A stretch of DNA of 64,000 nucleotides from Fulvia fulva. Taxonomy: Eukaryota > Ascomycota > Dothideomycetes > Mycosphaerellales > Mycosphaerellaceae. The stretch is from contig NC_063014.1 of the NCBI RefSeq assembly GCF_020509005.1, positions 124,001 through 188,000 on the forward strand. Reading direction: 5' to 3'. The translations under genes and the position numbers were made by a program. Below are positions 10,694 to 20,287 of the stretch, in pieces; positions within the stretch are counted from its first letter, which is position 1; each line of letters starts with the position of its first letter. The notes below the pieces were generated by a model. The model saw nothing but the letters and a program-made list of their open reading frames with translations, was not told the origin of the DNA and ran no database searches.

Positions 10694-11109
10694 TCAGCCA
10701 TAGATACTGGCCATGACCGAGCCTACTGAAGAGCCGATGGCGAATGCGACGGCACCAACTGGACCGATGCGTACGTTGGCTGCGAAGGCTGTCGCGACGC
10801 CGCTCAACCCCTAAGGAGTTTATCAGTATGTATGCGGTTCGGTTGAGAGGGACTCAACGTACTGCACAAGAGTCACTGAAAGTCATTGCACGGAACATAC
10901 TACGACATGGGTAAGACAATGTAATACTTACATCTTCGCATATCGTAGCAGCAGCAATGCCGCACAGACTACAGCCCCTTGCCGTTAGGTGTTGTCCAGC
11001 CGCCTACTGTCCGCAGCAGCTGGCCGATCAGACTGGGACTCTCTACCTAATCATGTTGTCAGCATTCGATTGACACAGGCCAAAATTTCGTGCTACTAAC
11101 ATCAGACAT
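10694..11109 (-). CDS. Candidate small intron-split gene, structure unresolved
   Basis: Two minus-strand exon candidates join cleanly. One ends ..LCGIAAATICED at 10932 before a GTAAGTATT donor. The terminal exon 10810-10694 follows a TTAG acceptor and reads GLSGVATAFAANVRIGPVG.. to ..VMASIYG then a stop. The joined peptide is glycine/alanine-rich and hydrophobic, like a membrane segment. Upstream, ATG at 11109 (MSD) precedes a GTTAGT donor and an ATTAG acceptor at 11047, giving MSDVESPSLIGQLL.., but that exon is in a different frame from the later ones. A 39-nt intron with a CTAAC site could lie between, yet does not fix the frame. The gene may therefore be real with a misread exon, or decayed. 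No family is recognised. Confidence 0.32.
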
Positions 11110-11715
11110 GGTGCTGCGCGTCAGTAATCGATTGATTGATATTGATTGTGACAAGGTAATAAAAGGAAGGGGGAGGTCTTGACATGAAGTCCACCGGCCA
11201 ATTCCTCGGCAGAAGAGTCAGCCCAGTCGACGAGGTACAGGTGGTTTCACAGTTCGAAGACGATTCTCGCCATTCCATCAACAACATCTTCCTGTCATCC
11301 AAAGCCGCCCGCAGTCGAGACATGAAGCAAGCAGCCACACTCCCCTTTAGTACCTCACTAGCTTCCGGCGATGGCCCTCCCCGTCTCGCCCTGCAGCTCG
11401 CCTCATGCGCCCAAGTCTCGACCTTCCCGTTCTGAAATTGTTCCACCACCGATAGGCCACGAGGCGGCATACCCACCCTATCAACATCTGCGTCTCTCGC
11501 CCACGGCCTGCACCTTTATCTTCAGCTCTGACTTGGCATGTCAACTAATGCATTAGCTTAGTGTCCCCATCTTTCGGATCGGCATGGCAACGCACTCGTG
11601 AGGATTGCTTGCAGGAAATGGTAGGAGGTATGTACGTCTAGACTCTTTCCTGTAATCTCACCTCTCTTCTTGGACAGCTGTACTCCTCTGCACCACCGAC
11701 ATCATCTTTCACACC
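11110..11715. promoter_or_regulatory. Upstream region of the permease gene
   Basis: About 600 bp before the permease ATG. Overlapping frames of 60 to 125 codons on both strands have no family features. The stretch just before the ATG is pyrimidine-rich (around 11650-11715), as is common for fungal promoters. Confidence 0.35.
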
Positions 11716-13344
11716 ATGGAGCTGGAAAAGGATGAGAAGGCGCAACCTCACATTGACGAACGCAGTCCTGGAAACAGCAGTCTGGACATCAACGGACTGG
11801 TCAATGCATCTGGCCATGTCCAGGAGATTGACCGCAGCTGGGGTATCTGGTCAATCTGCTCGCTCGCCTTGATTAGCGACAATGCTTGGGCTGCTGGAGC
11901 TGGTTCAATCGTGCTCGCGCTCTACAACGGCGGCGGTCCGGGTGTGATGCATGGACTCATCGTGGCGACATTCTTCTACTGCTTCATTGGCACCAGTCTA
12001 GCAGAACTTTCCTCAGCAATCCCGAGCAGCGCGAATGTATACCACTGGGCATCTGTAACTCCAGGACCAAAGTATGGCCGCGTTTGTTCGTGGTTCGCAG
12101 GCTGGTGGAATTGCATCGCCTGGATTTTTGGTTGTGCGTCCAATTCGCTGTTCGCAGCGAATGCTGTGGTGGCGATGTGGAGTGTTTATCATCCAGCCTA
12201 CGTGCCGCAGAGATGGCATATTTTCATGTGCTACCTTGAAATCATCTGGATCGACAACGCGATAGTGTGCTTTGGGCAGAAGAGGATAGCACAGTTCGCC
12301 AATGTGTCTGGCGTTGCTTGTCTCACATTGTTTGTGGTTTGCACGTTGACTGTTGCAATCATGCCTAGTCAGACTGGGTACGGCTATGCCAGCAACTCGT
12401 TTGTTTGGGGCGACTTCCAGAACTTGACGGGCTGGTCAAGCAATGGCCTGGTCTTTGCCATGGGAATGCTGAATGGTGCTTACACTGTGGGAACAACCGA
12501 CGCAGCATGCCACCTGTGCGAAGAGATCCCAAAGCCGCGAGTCAACATTCCCAAGGGCATTGCTGCGCAATTGCTTGCCGCCTTCAGTACTGCTTTTATA
12601 TTTTACACTGCGGTGCTATACGGTGTAACATCGTTGGACGACGTCTTTGCAAGCAATATTACGTCCCTCCCGTTGGCAGCCATGTTCCAGCAAGCAACAC
12701 GATCCAACGCAGGCACGATGGCGCTCCTGGTACTCTACTTCTTCGACATTCTTATCACGATCCCCGGTGCATGGGTTACTGCTGGCAGAATGCTATGGGT
12801 TCTCGGACGAGACAATGCTACGCCCTTCCCAAACTTCGTAGGGGAGGTTTCAACACGCTGGCGGAACCCGTTCAATGCACAGATCATCTGCTGTTGCGCC
12901 GCCACTGTGCTCGGTCTGATCTACATCGGCTCAGCCACAGCCTTCAACGCCTTTGTCGCGTGCTTCTCGCTCTTCACAACGATCTCGTACGCCACTGCCA
13001 TTCTGCCGCATCTGCTGACAGGCAGGAAGTACGTCAAGCCAGGACCATTCTACATGAAGGGCGCACTCGGCTACGTTGTGATGGGAATCGCATGTGCTTA
13101 CATCATTGTGTTCAATGTCATTTACATGTTCCCTTACACAAACCCGGTGACAGATCCGCAGCTGATGAATTGGACGAGCGTCATGTTCGCAGGTATCACG
13201 TCTTTGCTGGTTATTGGGTATTTCTGGAAGAGGAGCAGAGGATATGTTGGGCCTCGAGTCGTTATGGATGCGAAGGATAATGTCATGGAAGGAGTGATAG
13301 GTCTGGATAAGGAGATCCAAGCAAGAGCGAGGCAAGCGAGGTAG
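11716..13344 (+). CDS. APC-superfamily amino acid/GABA/choline-type permease
   Basis: A single exon encodes 542 residues with about twelve hydrophobic segments. After a polar N-terminal tail the first helices read RSWGIWSICSLALISDNAWAA and GGPGVMHGLIVATFFY, as in the fungal GABA/choline permease group (Uga4/Hnm1-like). The family marker near helix 3 (SLAELSSAIPSSANVYHWAS) and the loop CEEIPKPRVNIPKGI, matching the EE(x)n P xxIP consensus after helix 6, are clear. The C-terminal tail is short and charged. These carriers move amino acids, choline or polyamines into the cell with protons. The true substrate cannot be told from sequence. No intron is needed. The gene stands alone between intergenic regions. 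Confidence 0.88.
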   Translation: MELEKDEKAQPHIDERSPGNSSLDINGLVNASGHVQEIDRSWGIWSICSLALISDNAWAAGAGSIVLALYNGGGPGVMHGLIVATFFYCFIGTSLAELSSAIPSSANVYHWASVTPGPKYGRVCSWFAGWWNCIAWIFGCASNSLFAANAVVAMWSVYHPAYVPQRWHIFMCYLEIIWIDNAIVCFGQKRIAQFANVSGVACLTLFVVCTLTVAIMPSQTGYGYASNSFVWGDFQNLTGWSSNGLVFAMGMLNGAYTVGTTDAACHLCEEIPKPRVNIPKGIAAQLLAAFSTAFIFYTAVLYGVTSLDDVFASNITSLPLAAMFQQATRSNAGTMALLVLYFFDILITIPGAWVTAGRMLWVLGRDNATPFPNFVGEVSTRWRNPFNAQIICCCAATVLGLIYIGSATAFNAFVACFSLFTTISYATAILPHLLTGRKYVKPGPFYMKGALGYVVMGIACAYIIVFNVIYMFPYTNPVTDPQLMNWTSVMFAGITSLLVIGYFWKRSRGYVGPRVVMDAKDNVMEGVIGLDKEIQARARQAR

Positions 13345-13614
13345 CATTGGAAATCCAGTTACACAACAGCATGCGCGATATCTAGCTGTCTTCGCACAGT
13401 CGCACACACTCACCCCTGTCCACACATGCGTGGATTACTAAGCGCAACATGCGCCCTTTCCACGGCAAGGTACAGCAAGCACACACCGAACGACCTACAT
13501 CTACTCCAGACCTCATCCGGAATGCGAAGGGCAAACTGACACGAGAACATATACCAGCACATCAAGCCGCTCCATCGTTGTTCTCGGGCCGCATCAAAAG
13601 CTTTCAAGAAGATA

Positions 13615-14866
13615 ATGTCTCAACCCGACCTGCAGCCAATCCCACCAACCATGCAGGCCCTCATACTCGATGCGAAGAACCACACAGCAAACGTCCACAT
13701 CATCGCAACGCCTCACCCCGGCCCTACCGAGATCCTGATCAAAGTCCACGCGATAGCCCTCAATCCCGTCGATGCGCTCTACGTCGCTCACCCACTCGGC
13801 CAATCCGGTCGAACAGTCGGCTCAGACTTCAGCGGCACCATCGTGTCGCTTGGAAGCGAGGTTCCAGCCGTGGACATCAGCGTCGGTCAGAAAGTTGCCG
13901 GCTTTCTCCAAGGGGCCTGCAGCATCAATGAGCGGCCTGGGGCGTTTGCGGAGTATGTGGTCGTGCCGTGGGACCTGGTGTGGAAGATTGGGGCCATGCC
14001 CTTCGAGGAAGCGGCGGGTGTGAGTCTTTGTGCGTTGACGGCTGCGCAGATGTTGAGGCGGCTTGGGGTGAGGATGCCGTTTGAGATGGCGGAGCAGGCC
14101 GCTGAGATTGGATCTGTCTTCATTAATGGGGCTACTACTTCAGTCGGGTCGTTTGCGGCTCAGTTGGTACGTACAAGGCCTCCGTGTGCTCGATAAGTGA
14201 CGGCTGTGTCCCTCTTCCTGCCTTAGCTCATCAACTGTAGCAGTGCTAACGGATTACGATTCATAGGCAAAGCAAGCAATACCACAGGTGAAGCTATTCG
14301 GAACAGCATCAGAGAAGCATTTCCCCATGCTGGGGGACTCATCTTACCACTATACCAAAGTCGTCAGCTACAAAGACCCAACCTCATGGCGCACCGCTAC
14401 TCCCCACAGCAATGGCGTGTCCATAGCACTAGACTGCATCTCAGAAGGCGAAACAGTGCACAACACAGCCAAAGTCCTCTCCCGGCCAGCAAAAGACATG
14501 CACCAAATCGCCGTCGTACGCTCCCGACAAGGCGGCGCCTGGAACACTCCCCTCGAACAACTAGGCACCGAGCCAAGCTACGGCGCAGTATGGGAAGGTC
14601 TCGGGGAGGATGTCGAGTATATGGGCATGACGTTGCCGGCGAATGCTGCCTCTCGCGCCTTTACGGTGGCGTTTTATCGCTGGCTTTCTGAGGGCCAGAA
14701 GCTTGTGCCGATCCAGGCGAGGTTCATGCCAGGGGGACTTGGGGAGGTAGTTGGGGATGGGTTTGTGCTGATGGGGACTGGGACTATGATGGATAGGAAT
14801 GTGGTGAGGGAGGAGGAGTATATGAGGCCTGTTAGTGCTGAGAAGTTGGTGTATTGCATTGTTTGA
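13615..14866 (+). CDS. Zinc-independent medium-chain dehydrogenase/reductase (enoyl-reductase-like)
   Basis: Two exons, 13615-14166 and 14267-14866, give 383 residues; the 100-nt intron runs GTACGT..CATAG and joins AAQL|AKQA in phase. The N-terminal GroES-like domain contains ALNPVDALY and VGSDFSGTIVSLG, hallmarks of the TOXD/trans-enoyl-reductase branch of the MDR family. The cofactor-binding turn is GATTSVGSFAAQL, where NADPH would bind. The zinc-ligand cysteines and histidine of alcohol dehydrogenases are absent. Members of this branch act as stand-alone oxidoreductases or as partners of polyketide synthases, but no such synthase lies in this window. An independent role is therefore more likely. 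Confidence 0.83.
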
Positions 14867-15052
14867 TATAGACAATCAAAGACACCGAATTATCCGCCAT
14901 CATCAAAAGACTCGGTCTCGACGTGTTTGGTCCTCCCGAATTGCACTGCTCGCCCGCCACAAATGAGTACTGACATTTCGACTCGGATTTTCACCCGGAT
15001 TTCCGCCCCTCGCCCTCCATGCAGTAGCCTGATGGTTGGGCATGTGCTGCGA

Positions 15053-16015
15053 TCATGGTCTGTGGAAGACAAGCTTCGATGCCCTGTGATAAGCCAGTAC
15101 GCTGTTCACCAAGTCCTCCGAGCCTATAGTTGTGCCTACACCTTGACCGCGGAACATAGCTCTGAACTTGGGTAGGCTGATACCCTCAGGAGGCACAGAG
15201 CTCAGCAACTCTTCGGCAGTAGGCAGTGTCGTAGTCCGCTTCCACAGTTCGAGGTTGGTCGTCAGCATGGCGATGATGTCTTCCCCTTTGACCTCTTTGC
15301 GATTCCTTGTCTCGCTGGTGTGCTGCATGATAGCGTCATCAAGGTACGCAGGGCCGCCGTAACAGTAGCCGAGACCACGGTTCGTATCGAGGTGGGCGCT
15401 GATATGAAGGTCATCGGCGACACGAACGTCTTGGAGTAGCTCAACATGTCGAAGGTGCGTCACATGCTCGCGGACCACGACCTTTGCCCAAGTCTTGATG
15501 TGCTGCACTGTCGACTCGATACCTGGACCTTCTTCAGGACTGCGTGGTATCACGAAGCGGAATACTGCTTGCTCGAAGTAGATGGAAAGTGTCTCCCTGC
15601 GTATCTTGGAGCTGGTATGTAACAGAGCCGGAAGACCAGACTTGGCATGGCGTTGAGAGCCGTGTGCGACGGATGAATGTGGCAAAGCGAGCTCGTAGAT
15701 GTGGTTTCTGAGTTCTGCCGGAAGGTCTAGGAACCTGAAGGGTTGGGCTCGACGTTTCAGAATCTTCAGCAAAGGTCCAGTGGGTACGCTCCAAATAGCG
15801 GGTGTCCGAAGTCTGGTCAAAACTGACTCGCTCACACTGGCTCTGATGATGATGTTCCGCCTACTTGCAGCATCGTAGTTGTGAGGATTTTGAGTAAGAT
15901 GGTCCAAGTCGAGGTCTTGTTGCTGAAGGAGCCCGCGGAGTCTTTCTTTCCAGGCCTCGAAGTCGCTGCCCTCGTACAGTAGCCCAAGCATCGTGGTAGC
16001 GCCTGGTCGAGACAT
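15053..16015 (-). CDS. 2EXR/F-box-like protein with gag-like N terminus
   Basis: A 320-codon single-exon frame. Residues about 90-170 carry the 2EXR core: FRFLDLPAELRNHIYELAL followed by LLHTSSKIRRETLSIYFEQAVFRF. The N-terminal segment LYEGSDFEAWKERLRGLLQQQDL followed by IRASVSESVLTRLRTPAIW resembles the start of Copia-type gag (UBN2-like) polypeptides, where a W lies in an xxxWxxxLxxxL helix. This resemblance is by eye and modest. The rest of the protein is helical with no recognised domain. It is convergent with the reductase gene (about 190 bp between stops). Function is unknown; the 2EXR part suggests protein-protein contacts. Confidence 0.78.
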   Translation of the reverse strand: MSRPGATTMLGLLYEGSDFEAWKERLRGLLQQQDLDLDHLTQNPHNYDAASRRNIIIRASVSESVLTRLRTPAIWSVPTGPLLKILKRRAQPFRFLDLPAELRNHIYELALPHSSVAHGSQRHAKSGLPALLHTSSKIRRETLSIYFEQAVFRFVIPRSPEEGPGIESTVQHIKTWAKVVVREHVTHLRHVELLQDVRVADDLHISAHLDTNRGLGYCYGGPAYLDDAIMQHTSETRNRKEVKGEDIIAMLTTNLELWKRTTTLPTAEELLSSVPPEGISLPKFRAMFRGQGVGTTIGSEDLVNSVLAYHRASKLVFHRP

Positions 16016-16242
16016 GATGTCGACGGTCGTGGGATCTCCGTTCTAGGGGTGTGCGCGGCGTGATCGGAGGTGAGACACGATCGCGATGGGCAAAGTGTGA
16101 GGGTGGTGATGTTGAAGCGTTTGTCTGAAGGGTTGCGGCCGCTTTTGTGCAGCAGAGATTGCGGCCCGCTGTGGACCGTTCACTGGCAAACATGTGACTT
16201 CGGCTCGAAAGGGAAAGGAGATTGAGGCAAAGATTCTGGCTT

Positions 16243-17400
16243 TCACCTTCGACCATTCACTGTAGCGACCTGCTGCTCCCTGGCCAATAGAAAGTACCCA
16301 TACAGTTCCAGCAGAAATCTCTCTTCATATCCGAACGCCAGAACATCGGCACGCTGAGCACGATCGAGCTCCAGACCAAGATCATGCATAAGGCCGATGG
16401 TCTTGCTGTCATCGCTTATATTAACACCCGAGCTGGGCTCACAGCAGTCGATCGAGGCTGCAGAATCAAGCACGAGAGCTTCACGAATCTCCATGATCTC
16501 ACTCAGACGCTGCCGTACATCTAAGCTCTCGACTTCATACCTGTGCTGGAATGACAAGCGATCATAGCCTAGACGATACCGCCAGAAGCAATTAGAGAAG
16601 ATCGAGCCCAGAATGCATGGAGTGAGTACGACGTACCCCGGCCACATCGTCGAACTGATTTCAGACCCAATGCCGGAAGCCAAAATCGACACACCATTCA
16701 CAATGGCATAAATCTTGTGCCTTCTCGAATGGCTCTTCAAAGCAATCATCATTTTCACCCCGATCTCTCGGCCTGCTCTTTTCACAGCTCCCTCGCATGC
16801 ATGCGCTCTCTTCCACATGAAGATACACCAGACCGTGTTGATCACAGCATACAATGCCACAAAAGAGTTGCCAAGGTATCCAGACATGATGTTGCTCCCT
16901 AGGAAGACACTCGGTATGTCTCCTCGAATCGCCATCAAGCACCCCGTCCCCACAAGAATCCCAGCTATTGCCATGAATGCATTGAGCATCATGCGATCTA
17001 TCACTTCCCAGCCAAGCTCCCTTGTGTTCACTCCCATCCACGCTTGTTCGAGTACTGTAGGTGTCCTCTTCTCTTGCATCTGCTTCAAGCCCCTCCTCTC
17101 AGTCCGTAGAAATGTTATGTTCCTCCACGCCAGCACCATGTCCCAGAACGCGAACGACGTGCTCAAGATCGCGATACTCCCTCCTATGCCCATGAGTACC
17201 TTTGCATATAGAGGTGTAGGAACCTGGTTCCAGACATTGGCAGGAAAGTCAAGGGCATTGGCCAGATCGAGGTATGCTACTGCTGCGAGCAGGGAATTCC
17301 GGTATTTGGATGGTACTGTCGTGTACTCCTTCGCCGCTTCTACATCGTTGCTCTTGGAGCTGCGCGAAGTCTGCTTCTCGATATCCGGATCAGGCGGCAT
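16243..17400 (-). CDS. Uncharacterised fungal multi-pass membrane protein
   Basis: A single exon encodes 385 residues. After a polar start (MPPDPDIEKQTSRSSKSND) come about six hydrophobic segments, including VLMGIGGSIAILSTSFAFW, MLNAFMAIAGILVGTGCLM, SFVALYAVINTVWCIFMW, IYAIVNGVSILASGIG and GYVVLTPCILGSIFSNCFW. A charged C-terminal third (RQRLSEIMEIREAL..) is cytoplasmic-like. I do not recognise a family. The strong hydrophobic periodicity, clean start and length make it a real gene. It may be an integral membrane protein limited to related fungi. Confidence 0.72.
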   Translation of the reverse strand: MPPDPDIEKQTSRSSKSNDVEAAKEYTTVPSKYRNSLLAAVAYLDLANALDFPANVWNQVPTPLYAKVLMGIGGSIAILSTSFAFWDMVLAWRNITFLRTERRGLKQMQEKRTPTVLEQAWMGVNTRELGWEVIDRMMLNAFMAIAGILVGTGCLMAIRGDIPSVFLGSNIMSGYLGNSFVALYAVINTVWCIFMWKRAHACEGAVKRAGREIGVKMMIALKSHSRRHKIYAIVNGVSILASGIGSEISSTMWPGYVVLTPCILGSIFSNCFWRYRLGYDRLSFQHRYEVESLDVRQRLSEIMEIREALVLDSAASIDCCEPSSGVNISDDSKTIGLMHDLGLELDRAQRADVLAFGYEERFLLELYGYFLLAREQQVATVNGRR

Positions 17401-17894
17401 CGTGGCTGATGTGCTTCATAGAGCTTCTAGTGGGCTGCTGTCATCCATAGCATGCTGTAGGGTGCTCGGGTGTACGTCGCTTGGGAATGTGAGAGAATAG
17501 CATCATGTTGAAGACTACACGTCGGCAGGTGACGACCCAGACCTTCGTATACAGAGGTCGTCCGCTGAACGAAGTTCTTTGTAAGTTCAATGACAGTCAA
17601 AGGTGATGTACATTGATTGGTTGCAAGTACGACGAGCCTGGTCTAACCCAAGTAGGAAGGATCCAGGATTATTTGTGGAGTTGGGAACTGAAGCAAGAGT
17701 ATTGCATATTCCTTACTCATACACCACACATACTGCAACGATATCGAGTCGCATATCTGGCGCCACTCGCCACGACTCACGTCTCCAACATCACATCTCC
17801 GTGCTCATACTGCTCTTCTACCCTTTAACCGCTTCCCCCTTCTTGTCATACTTCTTCCACACCCCCAAATCCTGCACAGTCCCCACATCCTCCG
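17401..17894. other. Intergenic DNA, no gene seen
   Basis: About 490 bp upstream of the membrane-protein gene, probably holding its promoter. Plus-strand frames here run into the antisense of the 2EXR relic and show no domain. Confidence 0.4.
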
Positions 17895-18551
17895 TCAAGC
17901 GCTCCCCAATCTCGCGTGGAAAAGCGTATCAATCGGCCACTCCGTCGCAATGCCCTCAACAGCAGCCTGCACAGAAGTCTTCAAATCATGAAGATCCACC
18001 TCGACTTTCACCTCAACGTCCAGGGCCACAGACCGCGCCACATACCTCGGACAGCTGGTGCAAAGCTGGAGCACTGGGATACACTTCATGCTACGGTTGC
18101 GCAAGCGTTTGGTGAGCTTCAGCATGACGATGATGGTTTGGTGGGTGTCCGTGCTGAGACACCGCCACTGGATTTGAGGATTTAGGTGGCATGTGTATGG
18201 CACATCGTGTCGAATGGTGAGCTGGCGTAGTGCCTGTGCGCTTGGTAGACCGATTTTGTTAGGAAGCTACCGTAGTTTTCGTCAATGCGTCCGCATCGTA
18301 TGCGAAAGCTCCCATAAGTGTCAAGCTGAAGGTGTTGCCCGAGTAGAAGACACCGAGACACTGCGCGCGGATCTGTCTGCATGTCTTGGTAAGGGCTAAG
18401 ATGTTGTCGCCGATTTTCTGGTGGAGAAATTTGAGACCTTCCTCTGCGGGCTACGCGCCAAAATGTCGATGGTCTTGTCTTGACACAGCACAAGCTCGTA
18501 GACGTAGATGCGCAGCTCTGGCGGCAACTTTCGGAAGGGGGAGTTGTTCAT
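17895..18551 (-). pseudogene. Frameshifted 2EXR/F-box-like gene
   Basis: ATG at 18551 opens MNNSPFRKLPPELRIYVYEL, a good 2EXR start. The frame ends at a stop near 18386, but the expected continuation KIGDNILALTKTCRQIRAQC, with the FYSGNTFSL half of the signature, appears in the next frame. A second change of frame is needed near 18260 to reach LPSAQALRQLTIRHDVPYTC and the long tail ending ..LFHARLGSA at 17895. No GT..AG intron removes either shift convincingly. It is best read as a gene disabled by two small indels, or as two sequencing errors. It is the third 2EXR-type locus in 14 kb. Confidence 0.62.
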
Positions 18552-18764
18552 GGTCTTTGGCGATTCTTTGTGTATTCTCAGCTGTGATGTTGCGCGCGGA
18601 GTTGACTGTGCGAGACGTGCTCGAGATGACGTGAGCGACTTCCAGCTTCAGGCAGAACTTCGACATTTCGACGTTGCCAAGCCTGCACATGTGAAAGATG
18701 CTTGCAGAATGAACTCCCGGGAACACAGTCATCATCTCCTGCTCCGCATGGGCTCGATTGCCAC

Positions 18765-19040
18765 TCATACCACTTGCTGAAACTTTCCATCCCCCATCAC
18801 CCGATCCGCCACCACAACCGGCGGCGGCAACTCCACATCCCCAAAACTACTCTCACTCGGCCCAGTCACCCCATCATAAACCAACCACCTCGGACTCCTC
18901 TCCTCAAACCTCCACCTCTTTGAAATCCGCCTCGGCAAAAACCCCGGCAACTGCTGCCTCATCTGCTCCAACTCATGCTGTCGCTCTGGAGCAACTTTCG
19001 TGCGTCGGAACCGGGACCATGACGAGAAGAGGTTACCCAT
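18765..19040 (-). CDS. Small protein with N-myristoylation-type start
   Basis: A 91-codon frame starts MGNLFSSWSRFRRTK. Gly2 with Ser6 and following basic residues fits an N-myristoylation signal plus a polybasic membrane patch. The middle (APERQHELEQMRQQLPGFLP) is helical and the end (VELPPPVVVADRVMGDGK) is extended. No family is recognised. The unusual starting motif and the balanced composition support a real gene, but it is short and unspliced. A second small protein with the same kind of start lies about 700 bp upstream at 19752-20000 on the same strand. Confidence 0.45.
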   Translation of the reverse strand: MGNLFSSWSRFRRTKVAPERQHELEQMRQQLPGFLPRRISKRWRFEERSPRWLVYDGVTGPSESSFGDVELPPPVVVADRVMGDGKFQQVV

Positions 19041-19751
19041 GTGTATCGTGCAATGCTGTCAGAGGCAGAACGTGTTGTAGAGCGTCGATGATGCATATAT
19101 GGGGCACCAGGGATGCTTGGGGAGCAGTGTCCTAAGCTGTGTGATCGGATGCGGCGTACAGAGAGGGGGAAGCTTGCTCGTGCTACCTTGCCACGTCGTT
19201 GAGGCTGGGGTCGGGGTGGGTGTGGCATCATCGTGAACTCCGTATTTTCGGTTTCGAGGGTTCGTGGTGCCAAGGCATATGACCATTGTTCTACATGCCA
19301 CCAGACCAGAGGTGATCCGTTAACGAAAGTCGGCTGCTGATGGGCCGATGGTTTATCACAGCGACATGATACTGTACAGCGAGGAAACACGCTAGAGTCA
19401 GACCAATAAGCTCCATGTCGCTCACAAGCTCTCAAGTTCACCATGCTATTGACATCCATGCCAGCCGTGACAGCATCGAATGTAGCGAGTAGAGGTACAC
19501 GAGGAGACTATACGAATATCACCGATGACTGTACTTGTCCATCAGTCTACGCATGGTGTAAAGAGCAGGTCGTTTGCTATGCGCCAATCAATCACAGATC
19601 TTCGATTGAGGCTATTGAGAGCCCCCGATTCTTTCTACGCAACAGACTACTGTCTATCTCCGTGAAGAAGAGAGACCTCAATGCACCTTGACAATGCAAT
19701 CGCGCCTCATCACCATCCTAGCCTCAACAACCCCTCCACAATCCAACCCCC
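19041..19751. other. Intergenic DNA, no gene seen
   Basis: About 710 bp between the two small genes. A minus-strand frame (18959-19459) and a plus-strand frame (19443-19691) are present but have no domain; the former overlaps the start of the 91-codon gene. Confidence 0.4.
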
Positions 19752-20000
19752 TCACAAAACCCTCGCAGCATAACCAGGATGCCGGGCATACGACTTCCTC
19801 ACCTGCCTCATCTTCTCTTCGTCAGCAGCAGCTGCCTGTTCTTTCTTCTCAAGCCTCTTATAAACCTCCGACTCCCTCAGGACCTCTTCATAATGTCTCT
19901 CATCTGGTACCTGCTGGCAATCCTTTTCCGTTGTGGCCACGGTGGCGCAGACGGTGTGGAGGTCGTCATTGGATCTAGCGGTGGAGGGGAAGCAGCCCAT
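19752..20000 (-). CDS. Small protein with MGC lipid-anchor start
   Basis: The frame opens earlier but the ATG at 20000 gives MGCFPSTARSNDDL, 82 residues. Gly2, Cys3 and Ser6 match a dual myristoylation/palmitoylation signal, so a plasma- or vacuolar-membrane location is inferred. The rest is a highly charged helix, ERHYEEVLRESEVYKRLEKK then EEKMRQVRKSYARHP, able to form a coiled coil. I recognise no family. Starting at this ATG rather than the upstream one (20114) is favoured because the upstream 38 residues are proline-rich and unlike a coding N terminus. Confidence 0.55.
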   Translation of the reverse strand: MGCFPSTARSNDDLHTVCATVATTEKDCQQVPDERHYEEVLRESEVYKRLEKKEQAAAADEEKMRQVRKSYARHPGYAARVL

Positions 20001-20287
20001 GATTTTTATTTTCTGTGGTATGAGATGGAGGGGAGGGGGCGTTGGTGCGAGGAACATTAGGCGATCTAGTCCCAGAGTGTCTTGCTTCACGAATGTCTCG
20101 GCTGGAGCAAGCATTTCATCTATAATCTCTCAGCCAATCTTCCATCATGGCAAACAGACCTGCAGGCATGTCTTCGATCGACAATGCCAGACAGACGCCA
20201 CTCTTCACGACTGCCTCAACCACATCCATCCATCCACAACCACAACAAACTCCTTTACTGTCTCTCCCACCTTGCCCCTCCTTCGCC

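Noticed and set aside
12405..13280. 291-codon plus-strand frame in the permease
   Set aside because: It overlaps the permease in another frame, with Cys/His/Arg-rich composition typical of an out-of-frame shadow.
11716..14866. Permease and enoyl-reductase-like gene as part of a secondary-metabolite cluster
   Set aside because: No synthase, P450, methyltransferase or cluster regulator is nearby.
16715..17500. 261-codon plus-strand frame
   Set aside because: It is antisense to the membrane-protein gene, and its hydrophobic look mirrors that gene.
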